Origin: CAISOG01 sp044375625
GTDB lineage: Bacteria; Pseudomonadota; Alphaproteobacteria; CAISOG01
DNA length: 21,447 nt
NCBI GenBank assembly: GCA_044375625.1
Contig: JBILMH010000031.1
Span: 1 to 21,447 of the forward strand
Reading direction: 5' to 3'
Position 1 is the first letter of the stretch. Every line of letters begins with the position of its first letter. Below are positions 1 to 6,199 of the stretch, piece after piece. The position numbers were made by a program, and so were the translations under genes. The notes below the pieces were generated by a model. That model did not search any database and was not told the DNA's origin. It saw nothing but the letters and a program-made list of their open reading frames with translations.

Positions 1-584
1 CCGTCACCGCCCTGACCATCAGCCAGGCGCAGTATCAGGCGGCGGTGCAGCGGGTTGCGGAGGCAGGGTTGCAGGATCGCATCACCGTGCGGCTGTGCGA
101 TTACCGCGATGTTGTTGGCCAATATGATGCCATCGCCTCCATCGAAATGTTCGAAGCGGTGGGGGAGGCCTTTTGGCCGGTCTATTTTTCTAAGCTTCAT
201 CAACTGCTTAAACCAGGCGGGCGGGCTGGGTTGCAGGTGATTACCATCGATCACGCCGATTTTCCCCGCTATCGCAATCGGGTCGATTTCATCCAGAAGC
301 ATATTTTTCCTGGCGGCATGCTGCCCAGCCTGACCATTCTGGACAATCTGACCGCTGCCGTGGGGATGCAACCTGTGGCCAACCGTGCTTTTGGCCAGGA
401 TTATGCCCAAACCCTTAGGCTTTGGCGCCAGGATTTCTTGGCCAATCGTACCGCTATCGGCGCCGCCGGCTATGACGAGCGATTTTTGAAACTGTGGGAG
501 ATTTATTTCTGCTATTGTGAGGCGGGTTTCCAAACTGGCCAGCTGGATGTGCATCATTTGGTGTATCAGCGGCCATTAGGCTAA
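1..584 (+). CDS. cfa: Cyclopropane-fatty-acyl-phospholipid synthase, C-terminal part (5' end outside window)
   Basis: This SAM-dependent enzyme adds a methylene bridge across the double bond of unsaturated acyl chains in membrane phospholipids. The reading frame is open from base 3, so the gene enters from the left edge and only about 193 C-terminal residues are visible. Family landmarks are EMFEAVGEAFWPVYF, the glycine-rich turn KPGGRAGLQ, FIQKHIFPGGMLPS, and the aromatic C-terminal region with RFLKLWEIYFCYCEAGF followed by the DVHHLVYQRP-type end. These match Cfa-type mycolic/cyclopropane synthases. The internal GTG at 45 is not a true start because homologous sequence continues upstream of it. 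The DUF3833 lipoprotein gene 65 bp downstream on the same strand is a frequent partner of cfa in proteobacterial lipid-modification clusters. The N-terminal SAM-binding motif cannot be checked here. Confidence 0.9.
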   Translation, partial: VTALTISQAQYQAAVQRVAEAGLQDRITVRLCDYRDVVGQYDAIASIEMFEAVGEAFWPVYFSKLHQLLKPGGRAGLQVITIDHADFPRYRNRVDFIQKHIFPGGMLPSLTILDNLTAAVGMQPVANRAFGQDYAQTLRLWRQDFLANRTAIGAAGYDERFLKLWEIYFCYCEAGFQTGQLDVHHLVYQRPLG

Positions 585-649
585 GCGGTTTCCCTGATAA
601 CAATCTTACCCCATATCCACCAACGCTCTACCAGATTGCTTTTTCGCCC

Positions 650-1255
650 ATGACCCGTCCCTGGCACAAAATCAACCGTTCCACCCCTTATTTTGGATTC
701 TTTTTGCTCATGCTCAATCTCCTACTCGCCGCCTGTGCCACCCCCAAACCGAATGATGTAGCGTGGAAGGATGCCCCCGACCTGAAGATTGAGGAGTATT
801 TTCTGGGGCCCACCAAGGCCTATGGCATTGTTGAGGATCGTTGGGGCAAATTGCGCAAAAGCTTTACCGTTGACATGAATGGGTATTATGAGGGCGAACA
901 ATTCATCCTGGACGAACATTTTGCCTACAGCGATGGCACCACAGAGCATCGGTTGTGGCGCATTACCAAGTTGGACGATTTGTCCTATACCGGGGTGGCG
1001 GAGGGCGTTATCGGCAAGGCGGTTGGCAAGCGTTTTGGTAATGTGCTGAACTGGCAATACGACCTGACCATTCAGGTTGGGGAACGCCCCGTCACCGTCC
1101 ATTTTGACGATTGGATGTACCAAATGAACGATCGGGTGCTGCTGAACCGTGCCCGTTTCAGCAAATTTGGCTTTGAGGTTGGCTCCGTAACCCTGGCCTT
1201 CGAAAAACCTGACCAAAAACCTGAGCAAAAACCCGACTCGCCTAAGGCGCCATAG
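650..1255 (+). CDS. DUF3833 family lipoprotein
   Basis: A 201-residue predicted lipoprotein of unknown biochemical role. The N-terminus has basic residues, a hydrophobic stretch around residues 14-28 and a lipobox LAAC with the acylated cysteine at about residue 29. The mature part carries the DUF3833 pattern: an EEYFLGPTKAYGIVEDRWG start, RKSFTVDMNG, a LDEHFAYSDGTTEHRLWRI block, GKAVGKRFGN, and the HFDDWMYQMND segment followed by LNRARFSKFGFEVG. DUF3833 genes commonly sit beside cfa-type synthases, as here, which suggests a part in membrane lipid modification or its envelope consequences; that part is inference. The last 15 residues form a Lys/Pro/Gln/Glu repeat (KPDQKPEQKPDSPKAP) beyond the family core, reminiscent of the repeat tail on LptE in this window. 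The ATG at 650 is chosen because it yields a complete signal peptide. Confidence 0.85.
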   Translation: MTRPWHKINRSTPYFGFFLLMLNLLLAACATPKPNDVAWKDAPDLKIEEYFLGPTKAYGIVEDRWGKLRKSFTVDMNGYYEGEQFILDEHFAYSDGTTEHRLWRITKLDDLSYTGVAEGVIGKAVGKRFGNVLNWQYDLTIQVGERPVTVHFDDWMYQMNDRVLLNRARFSKFGFEVGSVTLAFEKPDQKPEQKPDSPKAP

Positions 1256-1413
1256 TTGGATCTTTCGCAACGGTTTCTTTAGTGGCCGTCGGCACAGGCG
1301 TGATAACAGCTCCTGTAGCGGTTGCGGGCGCGGGCGTTTCAGCCGTCTTAGGTCTGCAACAGGGGTAGGCGCCATCGCCCCCATCCCCCCATCAGGTTCC
1401 CCCGCCAAAGGTT

Positions 1414-2505
1414 TTAACGATCTCCGCGTGATTGTTGATCAGCGGGTAAAGCATCTATTTTCTTGGCAAGTGGATCATACCAACGATACCGTTCTGACCA
1501 TTGGGTAACTGCCGCAATTTGATCATCTGATAGACTATAGGAATCTGATGCCCGCATCTGGCTTATAATATCAATGCCCACCTCACTTTCCAAACGACTT
1601 GCTAAACCGTTATCAATTCTGGCACAGCGATTAATAAAGCTATAAAACATTACACTGGATCTTCTATCCGGATTATATTCATCCATTTTATCTCTTATGT
1701 GCTTATTCTTGCTTACTACAGCTAAATTTACCAATACTACCCTGCACAAATTATACATTTCCTCTTCAAGAAAAATAGCATAATCTGAATTGATTATTAA
1801 TTGGTTTTCTTCCTTGCAACTACTATCTGAAACCATATAGCTTGCCAGTTTTTGAACAAATCCTGGTTGTGCAATAAGCTGATTGCATTCATCTAAAGCT
1901 GATTGTTTTTCTGGGCGATCATCCGAAAGTATTTGGGCAAGTGTTAGACAGATTACAAATCTTTCAATTTGAATATCCGCACGCAAATCTTGTGTGAATT
2001 GACCAGTAATGTATTGAGCTTGTCGTGTAGCCTCTTCTATAAATCCATCGGCATAAGGCTGACCCCCGCCTTGATTTCTATGAAATGCTACCAATGCATT
2101 AGCATTGGTTAATCTAGTTTCAAGCTCACTTACAGAGTATTGCGAATCACCTAAAGGCTCAAATAATTTTTGAGCGTTATTTTCACCGAATTCTGTAAGT
2201 TCCCTTTCACGCCTTTTTAATCGAGCTTTTTCTAAATTAATTACAACAGAACCGGTTCCCAAACCAAAAGCAACAACTGCTGCAACATTTGTTGCAACAT
2301 TACCAACACCTATAAGGTTTTTTGCATAATGGTTAAGAGCAAAAGCAACGCTGGTTGACACCAACGCCGCAGCTACAGCACAACCCAAATAATGACCTGC
2401 GCTCTTCCTAAGATCCTTAAGGCACTCAAGATCCCCCACAGATAACTTTGGATAATTCATCCCATTTGAGTTTATATCCGCGCGCGCAGAGGCTTTCCAA
2501 AACAT
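1414..2505 (-). CDS. AT-rich orphan gene: hypothetical membrane protein with an N-terminal two-helix hairpin
   Basis: I do not recognise this 363-residue protein. Two hydrophobic segments, about residues 39-58 and 66-90, form a likely membrane hairpin. They are followed by a basic junction (EKARLKRRERE) and about 260 residues of soluble, mostly helix-like sequence with no motif I can name. The gene is clearly more AT-rich than everything around it, with many TTA, AAT and ATA codons, and lacks the TGGCCA words that are frequent in neighbouring genes. That suggests horizontal acquisition. The ATG at 2505 is preceded by AGGTGA at a suitable distance and by a good sigma70-like promoter. A later Met at residue 16 is possible. 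It is flanked by unrelated genes and runs against the cfa/DUF3833 pair. A role in defence or stress would be a guess. Confidence 0.75.
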   Translation of the reverse strand: MFWKASARADINSNGMNYPKLSVGDLECLKDLRKSAGHYLGCAVAAALVSTSVAFALNHYAKNLIGVGNVATNVAAVVAFGLGTGSVVINLEKARLKRRERELTEFGENNAQKLFEPLGDSQYSVSELETRLTNANALVAFHRNQGGGQPYADGFIEEATRQAQYITGQFTQDLRADIQIERFVICLTLAQILSDDRPEKQSALDECNQLIAQPGFVQKLASYMVSDSSCKEENQLIINSDYAIFLEEEMYNLCRVVLVNLAVVSKNKHIRDKMDEYNPDRRSSVMFYSFINRCARIDNGLASRLESEVGIDIISQMRASDSYSLSDDQIAAVTQWSERYRWYDPLAKKIDALPADQQSRGDR

Positions 2506-2546
2506 TTCTTTTCACCTATACAATTAAAAAATGGTTAATTTTGATG

Positions 2547-2576
2547 AATTTATGTCGTTTTATAAAAAAATGTCAA
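2547..2576 (-). promoter_or_regulatory. Sigma70-like promoter for the AT-rich orphan gene
   Basis: Read on the minus strand there is a perfect -35 box TTGACA (2576-2571), an 18-bp AT-rich spacer and a -10-like TAAATT (2552-2547). It lies about 40 bp upstream of the start codon at 2505, correctly oriented, with a Shine-Dalgarno AGGTGA between it and the start. The whole 2506-2600 stretch is unusually AT-rich for this window. I saw no closer consensus match elsewhere in the window. Confidence 0.6.
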
Positions 2577-2661
2577 CCAGAAAACAATCTACAATCGTTC
2601 CGATTTAGAAGGATACACCATGCGAAAATGTCGCGGGGTCGAGAAACGGAGCGGTGGGGCG

Positions 2662-3612
2662 CTAATCCTTGGGCGCAGGCAACGCCCCCGATTGCCCCAA
2701 TGCATCCAGATAGGTTTTGGCCTGTTGCGCCAACGGGTCATCGGCCGCCAACCGTGCCTTAACCGCCAACCAATCAGCCGCCGCCGCCCGGCTGTTACCC
2801 GATGCCGCCGCAATCGCCCCCCGTTCCAACAGCATTTCGGGCTCATCCAGTTGCAATTGCAACGCTTTGGCAATATCCGCCTCTGCCCCAGGCAGCTGGC
2901 CAAGGCGCCGTTGCACCTGTGCCCGCCGCAGCCAGGCTTCGGCCAGCGTGGGGTGGGCGGCCACGACAGCATCCAACTGCTGCTTAGCGTTCTGCCACCG
3001 CCCCAATCCACCCAGGGCTAGGGCGCGCCCCAATTGCGCATCGACCGCGCTGTTCTGATCCGCGCCCGCATCCCCCTCTGCACCCCCCGCCGCATCACCA
3101 TCCGCTGTTTTGCTGGCCTTGGCCAGATTGGCCAGGGCATTATCAAAGGCCGCCAAAGCCTTGCTGTTGTCCTCAGCCAGCCACCAGGCCTGTCCCGCCT
3201 GCATCCACAAATTGGCACTGCGAGCCTTCAGTGCGGCGCGATCCTGTGGCACCACACTGCCCAGCTTTTGGTCGATTTCGGTGGCCAATTTGGCCAGCTC
3301 GATGGCGGCGGCACGATGGTTGCCCTGTCGTTGCAGGGCGGCCGCAAAGCAGTGATGGGCGGCAAAGCTGCCCCCCTGGTCAATCCAATATTGCGCGCTG
3401 GCCAGGGCGCGGGCGGGATCCACCTCCACCAACGCCATACAGGCCTGATACTCCTTACGGGTGTCAATGCCGCTGGATGCAGGCTTAACCGTCGCTGGCT
3501 TACCCGTAGCCTCAGCGGCCATGATGGTCATCACAGCTGCCCCCCCTATCACGACCAGCAGCATCCTTTTAGCCCTGATGCGGTGATGGCCACGGTATTT
3601 ATCTGCGAACAT
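2662..3612 (-). CDS. Tetratricopeptide-repeat protein with a signal-type N-terminus
   Basis: A 316-residue protein built mostly of TPR-like helical pairs, which usually mediate protein-protein contacts. The N-terminus (MFADKYRGHHRIRAKR) is strongly basic and followed by a hydrophobic core MLLVVIGGAAVMTIMAAEA, consistent with a signal peptide or membrane anchor. TPR-like units are visible at CFAAALQRQGNHRAAAIEL, NLWMQAGQAWWLAEDNSKAL, GRALALGGLGRWQNAKQQL, AWLRRAQVQRRLGQLPGAEA and LLERGAIAAASGNSRAAAAD. The frame stays open upstream to 3750, but the ATG at 3612 fits better: it has a GAGGA about 10 bp upstream and directly precedes the signal-like segment. Its first 14 bases overlap the end of the upstream minus-strand gene, so the two are probably co-translated. 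It likely acts in the periplasm or at the inner membrane; its partner is unknown. Confidence 0.75.
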   Translation of the reverse strand: MFADKYRGHHRIRAKRMLLVVIGGAAVMTIMAAEATGKPATVKPASSGIDTRKEYQACMALVEVDPARALASAQYWIDQGGSFAAHHCFAAALQRQGNHRAAAIELAKLATEIDQKLGSVVPQDRAALKARSANLWMQAGQAWWLAEDNSKALAAFDNALANLAKASKTADGDAAGGAEGDAGADQNSAVDAQLGRALALGGLGRWQNAKQQLDAVVAAHPTLAEAWLRRAQVQRRLGQLPGAEADIAKALQLQLDEPEMLLERGAIAAASGNSRAAAADWLAVKARLAADDPLAQQAKTYLDALGQSGALPAPKD

Positions 3613-4273
3613 TGTCTTGGCGTCCTCGTTGTTGTGCCATCTGTTGCAGCAATTTGGATCCGAACAACCGCGTCCAATTGCCGCCAAAACGTGTATCCAG
3701 CCCCAACAGAACGGGCAGAACCACCTGTTGCGCCTCCAAATAGCTGCCAATGGTCATCAGCATGGTTATTTTGTCATGATACCAGCCCTGGCACAGGTCG
3801 ATAGGGGTTTGCATCAGCGATGAACGCCCTAATCCAGCCCTGGGATCCATCCGCGCCAACGCCGCGCCCCCCTCAGCCTCCGCCAGATAGGGCAACAGCT
3901 GGTGATAGGTCAAATCGCTGCTAAGCCAACCCGTTGCAGGGTTCAGCGCGACGATCCAGCGTCGCCCGCCATCGCCCTCGCCATCCTCGCCCTCACCAGC
4001 TTCTTCCCCATCCCCCGTCTGCCAGTCTAGCGGCGCGGTTTGAATGCCATAGACCCCTGCCGCATCGGCGGTATTTAGGCGACAAGCCAGGGTGGGAAAG
4101 CTGTGTTTGCCCCGCCAAATCTGATCGTTGCAGAACGATTCGAACGGTGGCCAGGCCTGCAACCGATTGATGCACACCGCCAACTCGGCCAACAGTTCCT
4201 GCACCCCCGCTATCAAGTCGGGCGCGGCCGGCAACTGGGTCGCGGGAATCGAACGGTCAAGATTAAAACTCAT
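3599..4273 (-). CDS. Hypothetical protein, first gene of a two-gene unit with the TPR protein
   Basis: I do not recognise this 224-residue protein. The frame is open upstream to 4609, but that part is antisense to the ferredoxin gene. The ATG at 4273 (start MSFNLDRSIPATQL) is therefore the plausible start and leaves a 60-bp divergent gap to the ferredoxin. The sequence is soluble-looking, with an N-terminal helical part, a compact middle (PPFESFCNDQIWRGKHSFPT), and a conserved-looking C-terminal half with RRWIVALNPATGWLSSDLTYHQLLPYLAEAE broken by few charges. Between them lies an acidic low-complexity insert of Gly, Glu and Asp. There is no signal peptide or membrane segment. Its 3' end overlaps the start of the TPR gene by 14 bp, implying a shared operon and possibly a shared function. 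Confidence 0.65.
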   Translation of the reverse strand: MSFNLDRSIPATQLPAAPDLIAGVQELLAELAVCINRLQAWPPFESFCNDQIWRGKHSFPTLACRLNTADAAGVYGIQTAPLDWQTGDGEEAGEGEDGEGDGGRRWIVALNPATGWLSSDLTYHQLLPYLAEAEGGAALARMDPRAGLGRSSLMQTPIDLCQGWYHDKITMLMTIGSYLEAQQVVLPVLLGLDTRFGGNWTRLFGSKLLQQMAQQRGRQDNVRR

Positions 4274-4333
4274 ACCCGACTGTAGCTTTGTTGCGTATAG
4301 CCGACAAGACTGCCCCTGTGCTAAGACTGGGTT

Positions 4334-4681
4334 ATGAGCGATTTGTACTATCAACACCACGTCTTTTGCTGCACCAACCAACGGCCAGAGGGCAGCGCGC
4401 GGGGCTGTTGTGCCAGCAAGGGGGCGGTGGAATTGCACGCCTATTTCAAACAACAGCTGCAACAGCTGGGGCTGTCCCAAACCATTCGGGTCAATAAGGC
4501 GGGCTGTTTGGATCGCTGTGAGCATGGGCCGACCGTGGTAATCTATCCCGATGGCGTGTGGTACCGCATACAAAGCCAGGCCGACATCGATACCATTGTG
4601 GCGGAGCATTTGTTGGCAGGGCGGGTGGTGGCGGCTTTGCGTCTGCCCGACCGCTCAACACCGCCTTCGCCAGCAGCATGA
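4334..4681 (+). CDS. Thioredoxin-like [2Fe-2S] ferredoxin
   Basis: A 115-residue electron-transfer protein of the thioredoxin-fold [2Fe-2S] ferredoxin family (Aquifex Fd4 type). The N-terminal HVFCCTNQRPEG block, the GCCASKG turn, GCLDRCEHGP and the hallmark VVIYPDGVWY all line up with that family. By alignment to the known proteins the cluster ligands should be C13, C26, C58 and C62, with two extra neighbouring cysteines (C12, C25). There is no transmembrane segment, so it should be cytoplasmic. The stop codon overlaps the mnmE start (ATGA at 4678-4681), so the two are very likely translationally coupled. The electron partner is not shown by the sequence; linkage to tRNA modification is suggested only by context. 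Confidence 0.88.
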   Translation: MSDLYYQHHVFCCTNQRPEGSARGCCASKGAVELHAYFKQQLQQLGLSQTIRVNKAGCLDRCEHGPTVVIYPDGVWYRIQSQADIDTIVAEHLLAGRVVAALRLPDRSTPPSPAA

Positions 4682-6108
4682 ATCCATCATCCATGCCGAC
4701 CCCCATCTCAAACGACACCATCTTTGCCCTGGCCACCGCCCCGCAACCCGCCGCCATCGCGGTGGTGCGGCTATCGGGCGATGCCGTGCCCGGCGTGCTG
4801 CAACGGTTGACGGGCGGCCTGCCCCCCGCGCGCCAGGCCAGTTTGCGTCGATTGTGCCATCCCGATACTGGCCAACTGTTGGATCACGCCCTGGTGCTGT
4901 ATTTCCCCGCCCCCCACAGCTACACGGGTGAGGCGGTGGCGGAGCTGCAATTGCATGGCGGGCGCGCCGTCGTCGATGCCGTCCTGGCCTGTTTGGCGCA
5001 ACAGCCAGGATGCCGTCAGGCGGAACCTGGTGAGTTCACCAAACGCGCCTTTTTGAACGATAAGATGGATTTGTTGGCGGCGGAGGCGATTGCCGACTTA
5101 ACCGCTGCCGAGACGGAGCAGCAACGGCAACAAGCCTTGGCGGCCGCGACCAGCGATGATCCCCATGCCCCCGCCACCCTCAGCAGCCAGATTGCGGCTT
5201 GGTCGCAACAATTGCTGCACAGCCTGGCCTATGTTGAGGCCGCCCTGGATTTCCCCGATGAGGATTTGCCGCAGGATTTGATTGAGCAGGTGCGGCCAGA
5301 TGTCAGCCAGCTGGCCAAGGATATGACCGATCTGCTAACCCAATCGGCCTTAAGCGAAGAAATTCGGGAGGGCTTTCGGATCGCCCTGGTCGGCGCGCCC
5401 AATGTGGGCAAATCCAGCCTGCTGAACCAATTGGCTGGTCGTTCGGCCGCCATCGTGTCGGCGCAGGCGGGCACCACCCGCGATGTGGTTGAGGTGCGGT
5501 TAAACCTGAACGGCTATTTGGTCATTCTGGCCGATACCGCGGGGGTACGCCCGCGCCCTGGCCAGCTGGAGGGAGAGGGGATCCGCCGCACCCGCGCCTG
5601 GGCACAGACCGCCCAGCTTAGAATTTTTGTTACCGCTCCGCCCCGTTCATCGGCAACCGATCTGCCCCTCTCCCGCACGCTCTCGACGGCCGTTTCCAAC
5701 ACCTTGCCCGCCGCGCTCCAGCCTTTGCGCCAACCGCATGATTTGGTGGTGCTGAACAAGGCTGATCTGCTGCCCAACCAGCCCTGTTCCTCAACCCCCC
5801 AGCTTGAATACAACCTAACCCTGTCCGCCAAAACGGGATTGGGCATCACCGATCTGCTGACCCTGTTGCAACAGCAGGTGCAGCAGCGCTATCACAACCT
5901 GCCCACCCACAGCCTCAACCGCGCCCGCCAACGCCGCCTGGTGGAACAATCAGCCGATCATCTGCAACGCAGTTTGTCCGCACCAACCGCGGAAATTATG
6001 GCGGAGGAGTTGCGGGTGGCCTTGCGGGCTCTGGGCGAATTGTTGGGAAAAGTCGATGTTGACCAGCTGCTGGATGTCATTTTTCGTGACTTCTGTTTGG
6101 GGAAATAA
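4678..6108 (+). CDS. mnmE: tRNA uridine-5-carboxymethylaminomethyl modification GTPase MnmE
   Basis: This potassium-dependent GTPase works with MnmG to install the 5-carboxymethylaminomethyl group on the wobble uridine (U34) of certain tRNAs. It has 476 residues, slightly longer than E. coli MnmE. The N-terminal formyl-THF-binding domain begins with NDTIFALAT and includes PHSYTGEAVAELQLHGG and PGEFTKRAFLNDKMDLL. The G domain shows P-loop GAPNVGKS (239-246), TTRD (266-269), DTAG (286-289) and NKAD (360-363). The C-terminal helix ends in FCLGK, with the catalytic cysteine at 473; the usual Ile is Leu here. The frame is open upstream to 4558, but homology starts only near NDTIFALAT, so ATG 4678, overlapping the ferredoxin stop, is chosen. 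A second Met five residues later (4693) is an alternative. Confidence 0.97.
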   Translation: MNPSSMPTPISNDTIFALATAPQPAAIAVVRLSGDAVPGVLQRLTGGLPPARQASLRRLCHPDTGQLLDHALVLYFPAPHSYTGEAVAELQLHGGRAVVDAVLACLAQQPGCRQAEPGEFTKRAFLNDKMDLLAAEAIADLTAAETEQQRQQALAAATSDDPHAPATLSSQIAAWSQQLLHSLAYVEAALDFPDEDLPQDLIEQVRPDVSQLAKDMTDLLTQSALSEEIREGFRIALVGAPNVGKSSLLNQLAGRSAAIVSAQAGTTRDVVEVRLNLNGYLVILADTAGVRPRPGQLEGEGIRRTRAWAQTAQLRIFVTAPPRSSATDLPLSRTLSTAVSNTLPAALQPLRQPHDLVVLNKADLLPNQPCSSTPQLEYNLTLSAKTGLGITDLLTLLQQQVQQRYHNLPTHSLNRARQRRLVEQSADHLQRSLSAPTAEIMAEELRVALRALGELLGKVDVDQLLDVIFRDFCLGK

Positions 6109-6120
6109 CTATCTACCCTC

Positions 6121-6148
6121 TTGCCAAAAAAGCACTATGGGCTAGAAT
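6121..6148 (+). promoter_or_regulatory. Candidate sigma70-type promoter for mnmG
   Basis: TTGCCA (6121-6126, 5 of 6 to TTGACA), a 16-bp spacer and TAGAAT (6143-6148, 5 of 6 to TATAAT) lie in the 91-bp gap after mnmE. Transcription would begin near 6155, about 15 bp before the parS site at 6171-6186 and upstream of both possible mnmG starts. This would give mnmG-rsmG-parA-parB a promoter independent of mnmE. Confidence 0.55.
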
Positions 6149-6170
6149 CTTGCCCAACAACCAACCGTAT

Positions 6171-6186
6171 TGTTTCACGTGGAACA
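6171..6186 (+). promoter_or_regulatory. parS: parS site (one mismatch) at the 5' end of mnmG
   Basis: TGTTTCACGTGGAACA matches 15 of 16 positions of the ParB-binding palindrome TGTTTCACGTGAAACA. ParB, encoded about 3.4 kb downstream, nucleates on such sites and spreads along DNA for chromosome segregation. If the TTG at 6170 were used as the mnmG start, the site would encode FHVEQ. With the preferred ATG at 6200 it lies in the 5' untranslated leader. Confidence 0.85.
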
Positions 6187-6199
6187 AGTTAACAAGGCA

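Noticed and set aside
722..1408. 228-residue open frame on the minus strand opposite the DUF3833 gene
   Set aside because: It is antisense to a clear lipoprotein gene and its translation is Arg/Leu/Pro-rich shadow sequence with no family features.
3034..3804. 256-residue plus-strand open frame opposite the TPR and hypothetical genes
   Set aside because: Antisense to two better-supported genes; its translation shows no domain and no ribosome-binding site.
4274..4609. N-terminal extension of the minus-strand hypothetical protein
   Set aside because: This part lies opposite the ferredoxin gene and looks like its shadow; the ATG at 4273 gives a sensible protein and a divergent gap.
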